From Zoroaster sp. YZ-2022 (lineage: Eukaryota; Echinodermata; Asteroidea; Forcipulatida; Zoroasteridae), in the NCBI GenBank assembly GCA_029582265.1, contig CM055823.1, positions 8,416,020 to 8,480,019 of the forward strand: a stretch of DNA of 64,000 nucleotides. The letters are read 5' to 3'. Under the pieces are notes generated by a model. The model saw only the letters and a program-made list of their open reading frames with translations, did no database searches and had not been told where the DNA came from. Shown one piece after another: positions 21,861-33,090 of the stretch (positions are counted from its first letter, which is position 1; every line of letters starts with the position of its first letter). Position numbers and translations under genes: made by a program.

Positions 21861-23029
21861 TCCATGATTTAACCAAAACATTTGCTATATAAAAAAACGG
21901 GTTTTCATAAATTGTAAACTTTTACCTGTGTGAAGCTGCTGTAACTTGGCAGTATAATTCCATCACCAAATACAATGCATCTCATCGAGGTTTGAATTTC
22001 AAGATATCTTTTTCACTAAGTGTTTTTAATGAAATAATCCCAAGATTTAACGTTAAAGAATTACTTTAGTTTTGATGGCTGCACGGTCACATGAGCATTA
22101 CGACAAAACATATGCCAGTGTTGGCAAGTGTAATTGGTGCGTCGGCGTACATACGAGCATGACAAGCTCGCATAAAACCTGCTGCGTGGAATATTTTACA
22201 CAAACCGCACAAACACTAGATTAAGTAATGCACGTAAAAGAACCCAGAACACTTATCGTGGAAGTGTAAGGGGTTTACCCCGGTGTTTCTGGTTCACATT
22301 GCAAGCGCTCTTGTTTACAGGTTTCCTCAGGCTTTCGAGCTTACAGTGCTTAAGTGCGCTTTTCTGAGGCATCCCTTGGTTTCATTACCAGAAATGATAA
22401 ATGAAATGAAATGAAATGAAAAACACTGCTGTTTTGTCAAGTACACAATATCATCAAAACTCTGGGTTTTCTTTAACGTCCGATCTGGATTTTCTTTCAC
22501 TAAAATGACTTATTAAAAATTATATTATTGAATTCAAACCTTAGCACCTGTCATTATAGTTGGTCATGGAATTTTAGTGCCGAGTTTCAGCCACCCCGCA
22601 CAGGTAAAATTGAAACCGTTTCAAAAAAGAAATTTTCTGTGTGGCCACTGTGGTTATTGGACTCCCGTGTATACAGAGACGGAGTCCACATTTGGGCTAA
22701 ATATATCACATACGTACATGTACATCGAATACATCCATATAAACAACATAGAATTCGTAGCTGCAACCTCGTAACCGCATTCTCATTTCCACAGGATCAT
22801 GTTTGTTGGCAGAAGAAAGAAAATGAACAATTTGTTATGGAGACTGTGCTTTTGTTACTGTTTGTTTCCATTTAAGTTATTTACCGTGTGCAATGCGGTG
22901 CTAACCCTTTTCGCATGCCCTGCACGAGTTGCTTACAAACATATCCTTTATACATATAAACTGTACACCAAGTATAACATGGTTGTTCAAAATATTTATT
23001 ACGTATTATGGGACTGTCTGCTATTTTAG
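21861..23029. other. Intron between SAM exons B and C
   Basis: There is no convincing exon. An (AAATG)n microsatellite lies at about 22395-22425. A possible mini-exon (22575-22600, between TTTTAG and CAG|GTAAAA) was considered but does not keep phase 1. Confidence 0.4.
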
Positions 23030-23275
23030 GAACGGTTATTCCTGAGCTGCCACCACGCATGACTGATTGGACCATTGACGATGTGAAGTTATGGCTTGTA
23101 CAAATTGGCATACTCCAATCCACTGCCAGCCATTTCCATGAAGTGAACGGTAAAGCACTTCGACAATTCACAGAAGAAGATTTAGTGAGCCATTTTGATT
23201 TGAGGAAAGGTGAATTGAGGCTGATTTTGTACTCAAGACGTGACCGGTTAGAGAAGGAAACAGTTGCCCCACCAG
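23030..23275 (+). CDS. SAM-domain exon C, divergent
   Basis: The exon lies between CTATTTTAG|GA and CCAG|GTAAG, 246 bp (82 codons), phase 1 at both ends. The product reads MTDWTIDDVKLWLVQIGILQ, STASHFHEVNGKALRQFTEE, DLVSHFDLRKGELRLILYSR. This is the clearest SAM domain of the three: W-T-DDV--WL---G, F----NG-AL--FTEEDL, and a G-L-LI helix 5. It is more compact than A and B and lacks their C-terminal T/E/Q linker, so it is an older paralogue. Expected role: homotypic or heterotypic SAM assembly N-terminal to the NACHT ATPase. Confidence 0.83.
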
Positions 23276-23379
23276 GTAAGACAGTTGAAGAAAACAAAAT
23301 AGAAAACTTATAATGGTGTTTCTAACAACTCCCTACTAAACGTTGGTACTATTTCTGCTGTTCCACGTTCAATAATAAG

Positions 23380-25060
23380 ACTGCCACGTCACACAATGTG
23401 GAACTTGGAACGGCGCAAATTAATTAGCACTTGTGTTACTAAATTGCCTTTGTCCTCAAAGCCAGAACATGAACACGGAATATATAGCGAAATGATACAT
23501 AATAGCAAAATCTCCCCCATCCCCTTGTATTAATCCTTGTCTATCACTCTGCATGTGTGATCTGCAGCATTTATTTTGGATTATTGATGTTCTGACGTAG
23601 TGTAGTGACTTCTTTAATGTTTCCTTATGGTTTAGAGTTCAGTTTTTTCAGGGCCTTTTTTATATGGACTACCCAAAAACATTGGGGTTGGGGATACACA
23701 CATTTATTGATATAGCAGCCCACTACTCTAAAAAGGGGAATGCATGTCCATCAATCAATCAATCCCCAAACACTTGACGCCCATTGATGGGGAAACGAGG
23801 TCAAAGACTGTAGATCTGCCTCTGTGTGAGTGCGAAGCTGCTGATGATGACAACATTCAAGTTTAGAATTTGCTGTAAAAACAAGTGTAGATGTTTAAAA
23901 GCCTACAGTTGATAAAACTTAATGAACACATTTTTGCGTTTATTTTTTAACCACTAAATTGCTTTGTGGTTTTTACCAAAAACAATGCATTAATACACAA
24001 AGACACGCTAGACGTAAACTAGACACAAAAACATGTTTATGGGGGAATAAAACTTATGGTTTAAAGAATGATGGTTTGTTATTCTTTAAAGATCGTCCAG
24101 AAACATCCAAACGCCATCTTAGCTGGTCAGTCACACATGATCCTGTTGAACCCCCTAAAAAGCAGAAACCATCAGGTAAAGTAACAATTTTGATAAAAAA
24201 TGTTTGTACAAAAAATTCTTTAAAGATTATTGATATAGCAGCCCACTACTCTAAAAAGGGAATACAAGTCCATCAATCCCAAAACACTCAACACCCATTG
24301 ATGGGGAAATGAGGGTGGTCGATTCTTGTTCATTGTCCCAATAAGTCTGTGGAACTTGGAACAATGCAAATTAATTAGCAATTGTGTTACTAAATTGCCT
24401 TTGTCCTCAAAGCCAGATAGCCAAACCTGGTGAACATTACACAATATATAGTGAAATAATTAGGCACTTTAAATATAGCAAAATCATTCTGGGTAGTCTT
24501 GTATTTTCAATTGAACATAGGACACAGTGGCAAAGCTAAAGGGGCGGGGGAACTTTTGGGTTTTTGGGAGATAAAAACATAAGCAAGGAGAAGAAAAAAT
24601 AGATATTATTCTGACTGCCAATTAATATCCGAGAATTAGAGCCAAATTCACCGGCCTATTCCTACTAGTAAAACTGCCTGTTAATATTACTCCGACCAGT
24701 AGCGTAGCTGATGGTAAAAATGACGGTATCAAACATTTCTTGAAATCTTTCTGCCTGAGGTACTTTTGTTTTTAACAACAGTCAAGTTTTATTCCCAAAT
24801 TATAAACATCTGAATTTTGTTGACAAACTGTATAAAAATTCATTGCAAGAATTAAAAGAAAATTTGCTGTAAACACAAGTGTAATTTTATTGGACATGTT
24901 TTTGCGTTTATTCTTCAATTGCTAAAACTTGTCGTGGTGTTTACCAAAACATGTTTGTGCATGTATGAATTTAGACACAAAGACACGTTTACAATTTAGA
25001 CACAAAAACATGTTTATAGGAGGACAACAAAAGGTGTAAACTTTTCTTTTACAGTATTTG
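23380..25060 (+). repeat. Tandem duplication in introns around the linker exon
   Basis: Blocks of 23380-24100 recur in the same order at 24346-25060: CAAATTAATTAGCA-TTGTG with TTGCCTTTGTCCTCAAAGCC, then AATTTGCTGTAAA-ACAAGTG, TTTTTGCGTTTATT and ACACAAAGACACG. A further block (TGATATAGCAGCCCACTACT) occurs at about 23716 and 24233. The first copy contains the linker exon at 24092; the second shows no clear exon at the equivalent place. Confidence 0.7.
24092..24175 (+). CDS. Short linker exon (28 codons)
   Basis: An 84-bp segment between TTCTTTAAAG|AT and ATCAG|GTAAAG is phase 1 at both ends, like all other exons of the locus. It encodes RPETSKRHLSWSVTHDPVEP, PKKQKPS, a basic Pro-rich hinge with a possible nuclear-localisation-like PKKQK. 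The acceptor lacks a strong pyrimidine tract, so this exon is less certain than the SAM exons; it may be alternatively used. Confidence 0.45.
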
Positions 25061-25245
25061 TGTTTGCAGATTGTAATTTCTGAATGCATTTTCACTGTTT
25101 TCTCATTAATAACACACAGCAATGAGCTGAAACTTTCACATGACAATTGTTTTGTATATTATATCTTAATTGATATGGAGTGATACATAGCAGAATGAGT
25201 CTACTAATGGTATACTTTCCCTTCAATACTTGTGAAGTTCAAATA

Positions 25246-25511
25246 TACTACTCAAAACAATTTAGGGAACAGTGGAATAATCTCAGTTAAAGCAAGATCA
25301 TTTATTTCAGATAAACACAATGTTTCACAGAATTGATGAGAAACAACTGCACAATGAAACAGATGATAAAGGATGCATGTAGTGATTACACATTTCATGA
25401 CATGACTACTGAAAGAGAGAGGGGGTTGCAAATGAATATCCCGGTACATGGAACATTTCAAACCTATTTGATGTTAAAAATCCGGTGTTCCCTAAATTGT
25501 TTTGAGTAGTA
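25246..25511. mobile_element. Tc1/mariner-like MITE, 262 bp
   Basis: The termini CTACTCAAAACAATTTAGGG and, inverted, CCCTAAATTGTTTTGAGTAG are flanked by TA dinucleotides. This is the classical terminus style of Tc1/mariner elements. It sits in the intron just before the NACHT-LRR exon and has no transposase frame. Confidence 0.88.
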
Positions 25512-25732
25512 TAATTTAATCATTAAAAATTATAGCGCTGTGATAATCCTGAAACAAAAGTGATTTCCAATTGTCGGACCTTTTTGGTAGCAAATGTAAA
25601 ACAAATCATTATTATTATTTTTTTCCACATTTACTCAACCGTCACACATAGTGTATATCATTATCAAATGTTGCTATATTGTTTGTGTTCCTTTGTCTAT
25701 TTTATTGATGTTTAATTATTTTGTTTTTACAG

Positions 25733-28149
25733 AAACGAGGCCCCTCACAGATGATCAACCAAGTCATTATCGGCAAATGGGTTCAGAGTTGAGAGATCCG
25801 TCACAAGTTGCCGCTGATAAATGTAACGCAGAATTAAAAGCACACTACAGAACGACAAGTAGCTATGTGAATATAAATCCTTGGGTGGATGATGATGATC
25901 AGATGCACATTGGCATTTATACAAAATTGCAGTTGGAAAAAAGTGAAGGTGCATCGGTTGTTATGACACACAATGAGATATTGAATTCGATAGAGTATGA
26001 AAAGATATTCCACATTAAGTCAAGAGAGGGCAATTTTGTTAAGCGACTTATTTTCTTTGGCAAAGGGGGTGTAGGGAAGTCAACGTTCTTTGACAAGATT
26101 GCCTACGACTGGGCTGTTGGATACAGTGATGTACTCAACAAGTACAAACTTGTATTTGTTTTGAAAATGTGTGCTTTAGATCAAAGCTCAAACCTTATTG
26201 AGGCAATTTTCCAACAACTGCTCGAAGAAGACGTAGACATTTCTAAAGTTGCATTGAAATCACTTATCATCCAAAACCCTAATGACGTTTTGATTCTTTT
26301 GGATGGTTTTGATGAGTTGACAACGACAACTCTCACCGAAACATCATTTGGGTCAATCCTAAGAGCCCTGAATAGAAAAACATACCGTGAATGTTGCATA
26401 GGTGTAACAACTCGTCCCTCACATCTTGAGCGATTAAGGAACAAATCACTGGTTGAAAATCCTTGCATACACCTAAAGGTTCTTGGATTTACAAAAGATG
26501 ATGTGGAAGAATATGTCGGAAAGTTTTTCCCGGGAAACAGTGAGGCACTTATAAAGACAATTAAAAGTTCATTTGTTCTTTCTGACTTGGCAAGGAATCC
26601 AATGTTACTTGTACTTATGTGTGCAATTTGGAGAGAATATGAAGCGCTTCCATCAACCATGTCACGCTTATACAGTCAGGCAGTGAGTTACCTATTCAAA
26701 AGGAAAGGCCATGACTCTGACGAAGAAATGTCAGAAGTTTTGATCAAAATTGGAGAAGTAGCACTGAATGGACTCCTTGACCCAGAACTAAAACTTGCAT
26801 TTCCGGAGTCTGCATTTGAGAAGAATACACTTGCCCTTGCATTAAAGGTAGGCATCCTAAACAGTCAGAGGGTTTTCAAGAATCTCAGATCACATAACAG
26901 CATTCAATTCCTGCATAAAACAATGCAGGAATTGTGTGCTGCAAAATATTGGCTGAGCCTTCCTCCATACCAATTTGAGAATATTTTGGATCAAGTATGT
27001 GATGGAACACACAACATCAGTGATTTTGAGTATCTCCTTCGCTTTTATTGTGGTGACAATGAAGTGTGCATGAAAAGAATCTTAATTCCACTCATAAACC
27101 ATAATGAATCAAACCAGTTGGCATTAAATTGTTATTTTGAGGGTCAGTCAAAAGAGATACCTTCAGAGACATATATCAAGTCACTGGTTACAGATACCAT
27201 AATCATTGATTCCAACAGTGATTTCCACTCGTTCATGTTCTTTCTGTCAAATGTTTGCAAGTCAGAGTTTGGAAGGAATTATCTTGGAATAATTGAAAAT
27301 ATTACATTGGAGAATATATTCATAAAAGAGTCACTGGATTTATTTGCTCTAGCGCTGAGTAACATGACAAACGTCCAAAGGCTTACCCTGGATTACTGTT
27401 CACTGTCTGGCAGTGATTTGAAAACAATTATGTTGTCCTTGAAAGACAACACATGCTTGAATGAATTATGTATTGATGGTAATACAATGTTAGGAGGCAC
27501 AGCTTCACAGTGGGCTCCTCATATTCAACACTTGAAAACCCTAAGAGATCTATCTATAGGTTATTGTAACATACAACCTGAAGATATGGAACACATCATG
27601 AAGAATGTCAGTAAAAGCAAGATTGAGTGTGAGGTAAGATTCAGCGGTAACAGAGCACTGGGTGGTAAGGCCGAAGTATGGTCTCGTTATTTGTGTCTCA
27701 TGATGCACATCAAGGAGCTGGACCTGGGTGATTGTTCATTGGTATCCATTGATATTGAACATATTGCTAATGCATTGAGTGAAATGCCCAACCTGACCGA
27801 CTTGGACCTAGAGGGAAACTCATCCTTAGGAGGGTCTGCCAATGTGTGGTCTCGTTATTTGTGGCTCATGATACACTTCAAGGAGCTGGACCTGAGTCGT
27901 TGCTCATTGGTATGCAATGATATTAAACATATTGCTAATGCATTGAGTAAAATGCCCAACCTGACCGACTTGGACCTAGATGGAAACTCATCCTTAGGAG
28001 GGTCTGCCAATGTGTGGTCTCGTTATTTCTGTCTCATGAAGCACCTGCGGGTGTTGAACCTGGGTGGATGCAACTTGGATAGTAATGATAAGATCATTAT
28101 TACTCAGTCCTTGAGTAAAATGACAAACCCATTTCGTGTCATATATTGA
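25733..28149 (+). CDS. NACHT-LRR exon of a SAM-NLR immune receptor
   Basis: An acceptor GTTTTTACAG|AA (phase 1) opens a single exon of about 805 codons ending at TGA. Order: a linker (about residues 1-95); Walker A GKGGVGKST at about 110-118; sensor-like FVLKMC; Walker B LILLDGFDEL at about 187-196; TTRPS (sensor 1-like) near 225; a winged-helix-like part with LGFTKDDVEEYVGKFF and ARNPMLLVLMCAIW; an HKTMQELCAAKYW segment near 400; then ribonuclease-inhibitor-like LRRs from about 550. The last LRRs include two nearly identical 56-residue units (LDLGDCSLVSIDIEHIANAL, MPNLTDLDLEGNSSLGGSAN). The final repeat is short (TNPFRVIY-stop). NLRs are cytosolic ATPase switches whose LRRs hold the protein inactive or sense ligand. 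No DEATH, CARD or PYD domain is visible; the upstream SAM exons match in phase. Confidence 0.92.
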
Positions 28150-28639
28150 TAACTAATTCGTTTGAATGAGACACATCGTGGCTTTATTCTTAGATCACAC
28201 AAAAGTATGTTATAGTTCGCCGTCTTAAGTCCAGAGATCTCATTAGAGCATACAGCTGATGACTGTTTGCCTATTATATAAAGTATTCTTATCAAGTGTT
28301 GAGGATTGATGTAAGCGTGTTAGCAACATGAATCAATTATCTCTTAGTGTGTTATTGTTCTGATTTCTTGTTTCTAACTTAGTAACATTTTCCTCCACCA
28401 ATAAGGAGAAGCTCTATGTATATACAAAACAATGCAGCTGACTTATTTACCTTTCCACACTGCTGCATATCATATTGTTATGTTGTTATGAAGGATAAAC
28501 TAAAGGATGGACTCGATTCCACTTGATTGAAACACTTATTTATTGCTGTACTGTACAACGTAACGATGGTTCACGATGATATGGGAAGCCATATTGTGTA
28601 ATAAGGACTAACTCTTGAGGGCGCACTTCCAATTTACAG
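28150..28639. other. 3' flank of the NLR gene
   Basis: No coding sequence is seen. An AATAAA lies at about 28673, within the following dispersed repeat, and could serve as a poly(A) signal. Nothing else stands out. Confidence 0.35.
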
Positions 28640-28990
28640 TCCAGTTCATATGTGGATCTATGCACCCCACTTAATAAACTCTCATAGAAACCAATGCTAA
28701 ATACAAAATATTCAATAATCATTAAAAAAAATAATTAGAAGTCCTAAAATTTGTTAAACCAAATGACAAAATATCGATTGATGTCTAACCTTTTATTTTA
28801 TTCTCAATTTAATGTGGATTGTCCAGAGGCCCGTCGAGTTATTCTCATCCCAATAAAAACCACCCTCTACACTAGTGAAAACGCCCACACTGAAAAGCAT
28901 CCATTTGGGAGAAAGGCCTTCAATTGAATTACGATTTATTTTTCAGGGCCTAGTGTATCCAAAATAATCAGTTGTAAGTCAAGGACCCCA
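28640..28990 (-). repeat. Dispersed repeat, inverted copy of 56850-57170
   Basis: Shared words in inverted order include TGCACCCCACT(A/T)AATAAACT, ACAAAATATTCAA, CCACCCTCTACA, GTGAAAACG and GGGCCTAGTGTATCCAAAAT. The two copies are 28 kb apart. At 28975-29035 a 31-bp segment (AGTCAAGGACCCCAGGTTAT) is directly duplicated. Confidence 0.7.
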
Positions 28991-29174
28991 GGTTATGATA
29001 TTGGAAGTCAAGGACCCCAGGTTATGATATTGGACCATTTTTACACAATCCCTCGAATGTATCAGCCTCGAATCTTTCTTTGTTTTTCTTGTTTGTTTGT
29101 TCGTTAGTTTTTTTGTTTTTTAAAGAAAATGTGAAGACATAAATTATGATAAACAGCTCTATTTAGTGGGATGC

Positions 29175-29990
29175 ACCCATGTACATGGAAGCCCATTTAT
29201 GTCAGTCTCGTAAAAAACAATATTTTATTGAATATTAGAAATACTTTAGTATTCGCAATAATTATATTATGTACATTCGCAATCACTTTTGCGAATAATT
29301 ATTTGCCCTTTTTGCGTATGGCGCCCTCAGTGTTAACGATCGATCGTACACAGTTCCTGATCAGGGCTGAGCTGGTTTCATTTCAAACATTGTGTTGGTT
29401 TCAGTAGCAAACCATAAAACAACCTTGGTTACCATTGGAAACTATAATATGAATATTTGAAAACTATAATGAGTAAATAAAAGCCAAAGAAGTGTGAATT
29501 GTGAGCATGGAGTGTCGTGGCCGAGCGGTCTAGCTTACCGGACTCAAGTTCTGGTGTTAGCAGCAGAATGTGGGTTCGAATCCCGGCCGTGACACTTGTG
29601 TCCTTGAGCAAGACACTTGACCATAATTGCTTCTCTCCACCCAGGGGTTAAATGGGTACTTGTGAGGGCAGAGTTGGTTGATTAGCCCTATATGCGCTGT
29701 AATGGCAGCAATTGAGCTGTATACTCCCCAGGGAGCTGAGATGGTTTCAGGAATGATTTATGAGCCTTATGAGCAGGGGTAATAATATAATGCGCCTTGA
29801 GCACCACTTATTTGGTGGATACGTGCGCTATATAAGTCCACACATTATTATTATTATTAATGATGGAACTTAATTGTAACAAACCAACATAAGGAAATTC
29901 GCATCAACGAATTTATGAAGAATTTGTAGAATCAAAGCACATGGCTTTTGTCTGTACATGTGTAAATATTTTTGCTCTTATGTTGAACGT
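29175..29990 (+). repeat. Third copy of the pre-SAM intron, without its exon
   Basis: The segment matches the intron upstream of SAM exons A and B (GTCAGTCTCGTAA, GAGCTGGTTTCATTTCAAAC, AACCTTGGTTAC-ATTGGAAAC, AAAGCCAAAGAAGTGTGAAT, AATCAAA-CACATGGCTTTTG) at about 18525-18840 and 20595-20940. Similarity ends after TATGTTGAACGTTT, before the place where the SAM exon would start. A SINE has inserted in the middle. It marks an ancient duplication of the locus extending beyond the NLR gene. Confidence 0.82.
29506..29861 (+). mobile_element. tRNA-derived SINE, third copy, empty sites visible
   Basis: The head TGGCCGAGCGGTCTAGC and B box GGTTCGAATCC precede the shared body and the GCGCCTTGAGCACCACTTA, TTTGGTGGATACGTGCG, (ATT)n tail. 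Paralogous intron copies at about 18714 and 20817 read GTGTGAATTGTGAGAAACAA without the SINE, which dates this insertion after the duplication. Confidence 0.9.
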
Positions 29991-30239
29991 TTTTATGTTT
30001 CATATTTATGTATATTTGTTATTTTAATATAATATAATATATTTTGGGAAAGTTGTACATTAATTTATAATACAAAATACTACAGCACCTAAATACTGTA
30101 AATTTCGCTCACGATATTGAACGTTTGAATATATTGAAAGAATGCCATACAATCTATATTGAAGATCTATCGTTTTTATATTGAATATGTTATTTATCAA
30201 TTTACAAATGTTAAAGATGGATCACCTGTGTTTTACCGG

Positions 30240-30765
30240 CAATTTCCAGAAGTTTGTGTGTGTATTGGAACATTGATAATTTGGACACCAGGTTCAAGTA
30301 TAGTATTGTTATACAGACGACACATTATAGAAGTTTGTGCGTGTATTGGAACATTGATAATGTGGACAGCAGGTTCATGTAGTATTGTTATACAGACGAC
30401 ACATTATAGAAGTTTGTGTGTGTATTGGAACATTGATAATTTGGACACCAGGTTCAAGTAGTATTGTTATACAGACGACACATTATAGAAGTTTGTGTGT
30501 GTATTGGAACATTGATAATGTGGACACCAGGTTCAGTAGTATTGTTATACAGACGACACATTATAGAAGTTTGTGTGTGTATTGGAACATTGATAATGTG
30601 GACAGCAGGTTCATGTAGTATTGTTATACAGACGACACATTATAGAAGTTTGTGTGTGTATTGGAACATTGATAATTTGGACACCAGGTTCATGTAGTAT
30701 TGTTATACAGACGACACATTATAGAAGTTTGTGTGTGTATTGGAACATTGATAATGTGGACAACA
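30240..30765. repeat. 79-bp tandem repeat, nearly 7 units
   Basis: The unit contains AGAAGTTTGTGTGTGTATTG, GAACATTGATAATGTGGACA, CCAGGTTCATGTAGTATTG, TTATACAGACGACACATTAT. Units differ by TTTGGACACC / TGTGGACAGC alternation. The 79-bp period shifts frame each unit, and the overlapping open frames are artefacts. Confidence 0.93.
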
Positions 30766-31202
30766 TTGTGTCGATGGAAATTTCAGAGCTCAAATAATGT
30801 CCATTGATTGACATTTTAAACTGTATATCTTGTTAAGTGGTTAAAGATAGAAAGTGAATTCATGAATATGTAATTAAAACCACGTGACCTACATCATGCT
30901 CATCTATAAATAATAATTTATGTGTCTAAATGGTCCAATGGCTGTGACCAAACATTGTTCTACAAACTATTTAATTTTCACTTTTGGTAGTTAGTGTTTT
31001 GCGTCATGCAATTCTTGTTGGCCTTAATCAAACAATGAGTTTTACTTGATAACATTTATTGCTTTTCTATGTATGTGTGGTGTGAAGACTGGAATCATAG
31101 TTTTTATAAGTCCTCGTTTGGAGTAAAGAAATAAAAGACTGTACAAAACATTAGTGTGTGGCTGTTGTACTTTGTCCTTTGTGAATATTATATATAGATA
31201 GT
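30766..31202. other. Non-coding stretch without recognisable feature
   Basis: AT-rich, with no gene, repeat or RNA signature that I can support. Confidence 0.35.
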
Positions 31203-31410
31203 TTAAAGGGACAATTGTCATGATCAACAAGGCATGGAATCAGAGTGATAGTTTTAAATTAACGCGGTGACTGAAAGATACATAACCGTTGCTGCTGCAT
31301 AAATGAGCCTGTAATTTTCAGTAACTGTGTACATCTTTAACTAGGACAGGGCTTCCATGCCCTGTTAAGTCTGCTCTGATCGTGACTATGTATATATGCC
31401 CCTTTAAAGA
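31203..31410. mobile_element. MITE, best copy of the TTTAAAGGGACA family
   Basis: The ends are TTTAAAGGGACA and, inverted, CTTTAAAGGGGC. The left subterminal part (GGCATGGAATCAGAGTG) is the homologue of the 51-bp satellite unit at 5583-8325, and the middle has GCTGCTGCATAAATGAGC. A short secondary inverted repeat (GGACAGGGCTTCCATGCCCT) lies near 31345-31365. It encodes no protein. Confidence 0.78.
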
Positions 31411-32169
31411 TTGTAATTCCCGTGTTTGTGTTAGTATTTCTCATGTGATTCCCAATATGTTACAGCAGAGCATTGTGTGGGCATTATTCCCTTGTAGAAT
31501 GGAAAACAAATATTTGAGAATGACACATTCTTTAAATCTAAGTTTTATATAAACTAAGCCTCTCTCATTTAATTGAGTCGTTTAATTAATGCTAAATCAT
31601 GCTTTTGATAAATATTCTGAGAAATATTTTATCAAAACAAGGGCGACACATCTTTAGGTCTTGCAAGCTAAAGGTTTATGGATCTTTTGAGACATAAATA
31701 CAATCAATATCGTCATTTTGTTTTAAATCTCAAAGCTACATTGTTATTCAGTCTAGGCCAAAGTTTATGATCTCCATATAGGCTGGGGGTGGTCCGTGGC
31801 GCGAACGCAACCCCAGCTGGGTCGACCAATGCAATCGTATTTCCCCTATTGCATAATTCTGCCATATTTTCACATTTATTCTCTGTACCCTTTACAAAGA
31901 TGAAGACGTTTTATAATTCTTCATGATTTTATGTTTGAAATATGCCCCCAAATGTACAGCAGTACTGGGCGTCTAGAACCGTTGAACTCCCGCACCTTTT
32001 TGGATGACCGGTGTAGTGACGAGAGACCGGCGGACTCGATTTTTTTCTGCCGCATATATACTTCGTCAAAAGGAAAGAAATTTTAAAGAAATCTAGCACA
32101 TGAAGCACAGCAGACGAGAGGCAGACTGTACTTGGCGTATATTATTTAAACACGTGGGTGAGACATATT
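31411..32169. other. Non-coding stretch without recognisable gene
   Basis: No gene is seen. A segment near 31910-31960 (AATTCTTCATGATTTTAT, GAAATATGCCCCC) recurs near 50290-50330, so part of this is dispersed repeat. Confidence 0.35.
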
Positions 32170-32665
32170 TCAGTTCCTGTAAAGTCCCCGAGTAAGTCAA
32201 TTCTGACCGAAGTATAGTGCCGTTATTTCACTAATAGCGTACGAGGAAGTCCGTCTTATCTCAGCGGTGCTTGGGGGCGTCAGAAGATTGGGGAGTCGGG
32301 ACCGAGAAGTAGTGCCGCAGCGAACGTGGAACTCCGTATTAACTCAGTGGTGCTTGGGAAGTCAGCGTCGAGTGGTGTCAAGGCGATAAGTTGTAGAGGT
32401 ACGGTAAGGGAAAGAGAGAACCAGGAAGCAATTCTTTACAGAGATACATTGGGTAATTAACTGGGCCGACGACTATACATTAGTTAGTCACATAATAATT
32501 GACATTCATTACACTTAGGTTAAAAAAAATTGCCAAAACTGCTTCCATGGGTAACAAAAAAAAAAAACCAATTGTCAAAGTTTCTGCTCAATACGGAGTC
32601 CAAGTCATGAGAAAAGTGTGAAAACATTAAAGAAAACACTTGGAGCAAAAAGCTGCCGGTAGCTC
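32170..32665 (+). repeat. Dispersed repeat family R, partial copy 1
   Basis: CAATTCTGACCGAAGTATAG, GCGTACGAGGAAGTCCGTCT, CTCAGCGGTGCTT, then AACTGCTTCCATGGGTAACA and GTCCAAGTCATGAGAAAAGT are shared in order with 57590-58280; the first part and the last word (AGTCATGAGAAAAGTGTGAA) are also found in 39640-40960. The copies are diverged and differ by insertions. Confidence 0.75.
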
Positions 32666-32672
32666 ACCTCCT

Positions 32673-32950
32673 CACTGTAAAAATGGTGTTTAGAATTTAA
32701 ACGCATTTTCTAAACACTTAATTGTACCAATTTTTTTCACATGTTTAGCCTAAAACATGTTTAGATTGTGCTTTTTACTGTGATGTGTGTTTGAATGCTA
32801 AAAACCATATGAACATAGGCACTATGTCAAAAAGCTAAGCACGTTTAGATTCATGACATATACATAGGATGGCCGTTTAGCATTTAAACGCATTCCTAAA
32901 TGCGTTTATTTTGTGCGCATTGAAACTCTAATACACCTTTTTTTACAGTG
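32673..32950. mobile_element. CACTG-ended MITE, 278 bp
   Basis: The element starts CACTGTAAAAATGGTGTTTA and ends TTTTTTTACAGTG, with several internal GTTTAGAA / TTTAAACGC words in both orientations. CACTG/CAGTG ends suggest a CMC (EnSpm/Chapaev-like) non-autonomous element. A related fragment lies near 43340-43400. Confidence 0.6.
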
Positions 32951-33036
32951 CTGTGTTTGTTGTTCGTTACATTTTAATATCATTTTCTTCATTTCATTGT
33001 AAATTTGTTTCTTTCTTAAAACCCTGCGGTAAGGCT

Positions 33037-33090
33037 GGCCGCTCCAGTACACACCGCTGTGGGAGTGTACCAGTCGACAGCTGACAGCTG
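33037..33090. repeat. 50-bp module, first copy
   Basis: CTGGCCGCTCCAGTACACAC, CGCTGTGGGAGTGTACCAGT, CGACAGCTGAC is nearly identical to 34436-34490. It contains an internal imperfect hairpin (CAGTACAC / GTGTACCAG). Confidence 0.7.

Noticed and set aside
22575..22600. Mini-exon between TTTTAG and CAG|GTAAAA
   Set aside because: It is 26 bases long and would break the phase-1 pattern of the neighbouring exons.
18906..23275. DEATH-fold (DEATH/CARD) assignment of the N-terminal exons
   Set aside because: The W-L...G motif order, the F...N..G..LL core and the G-L-R/L-I terminal helix fit SAM; DEATH-fold signature spacing is not visible.
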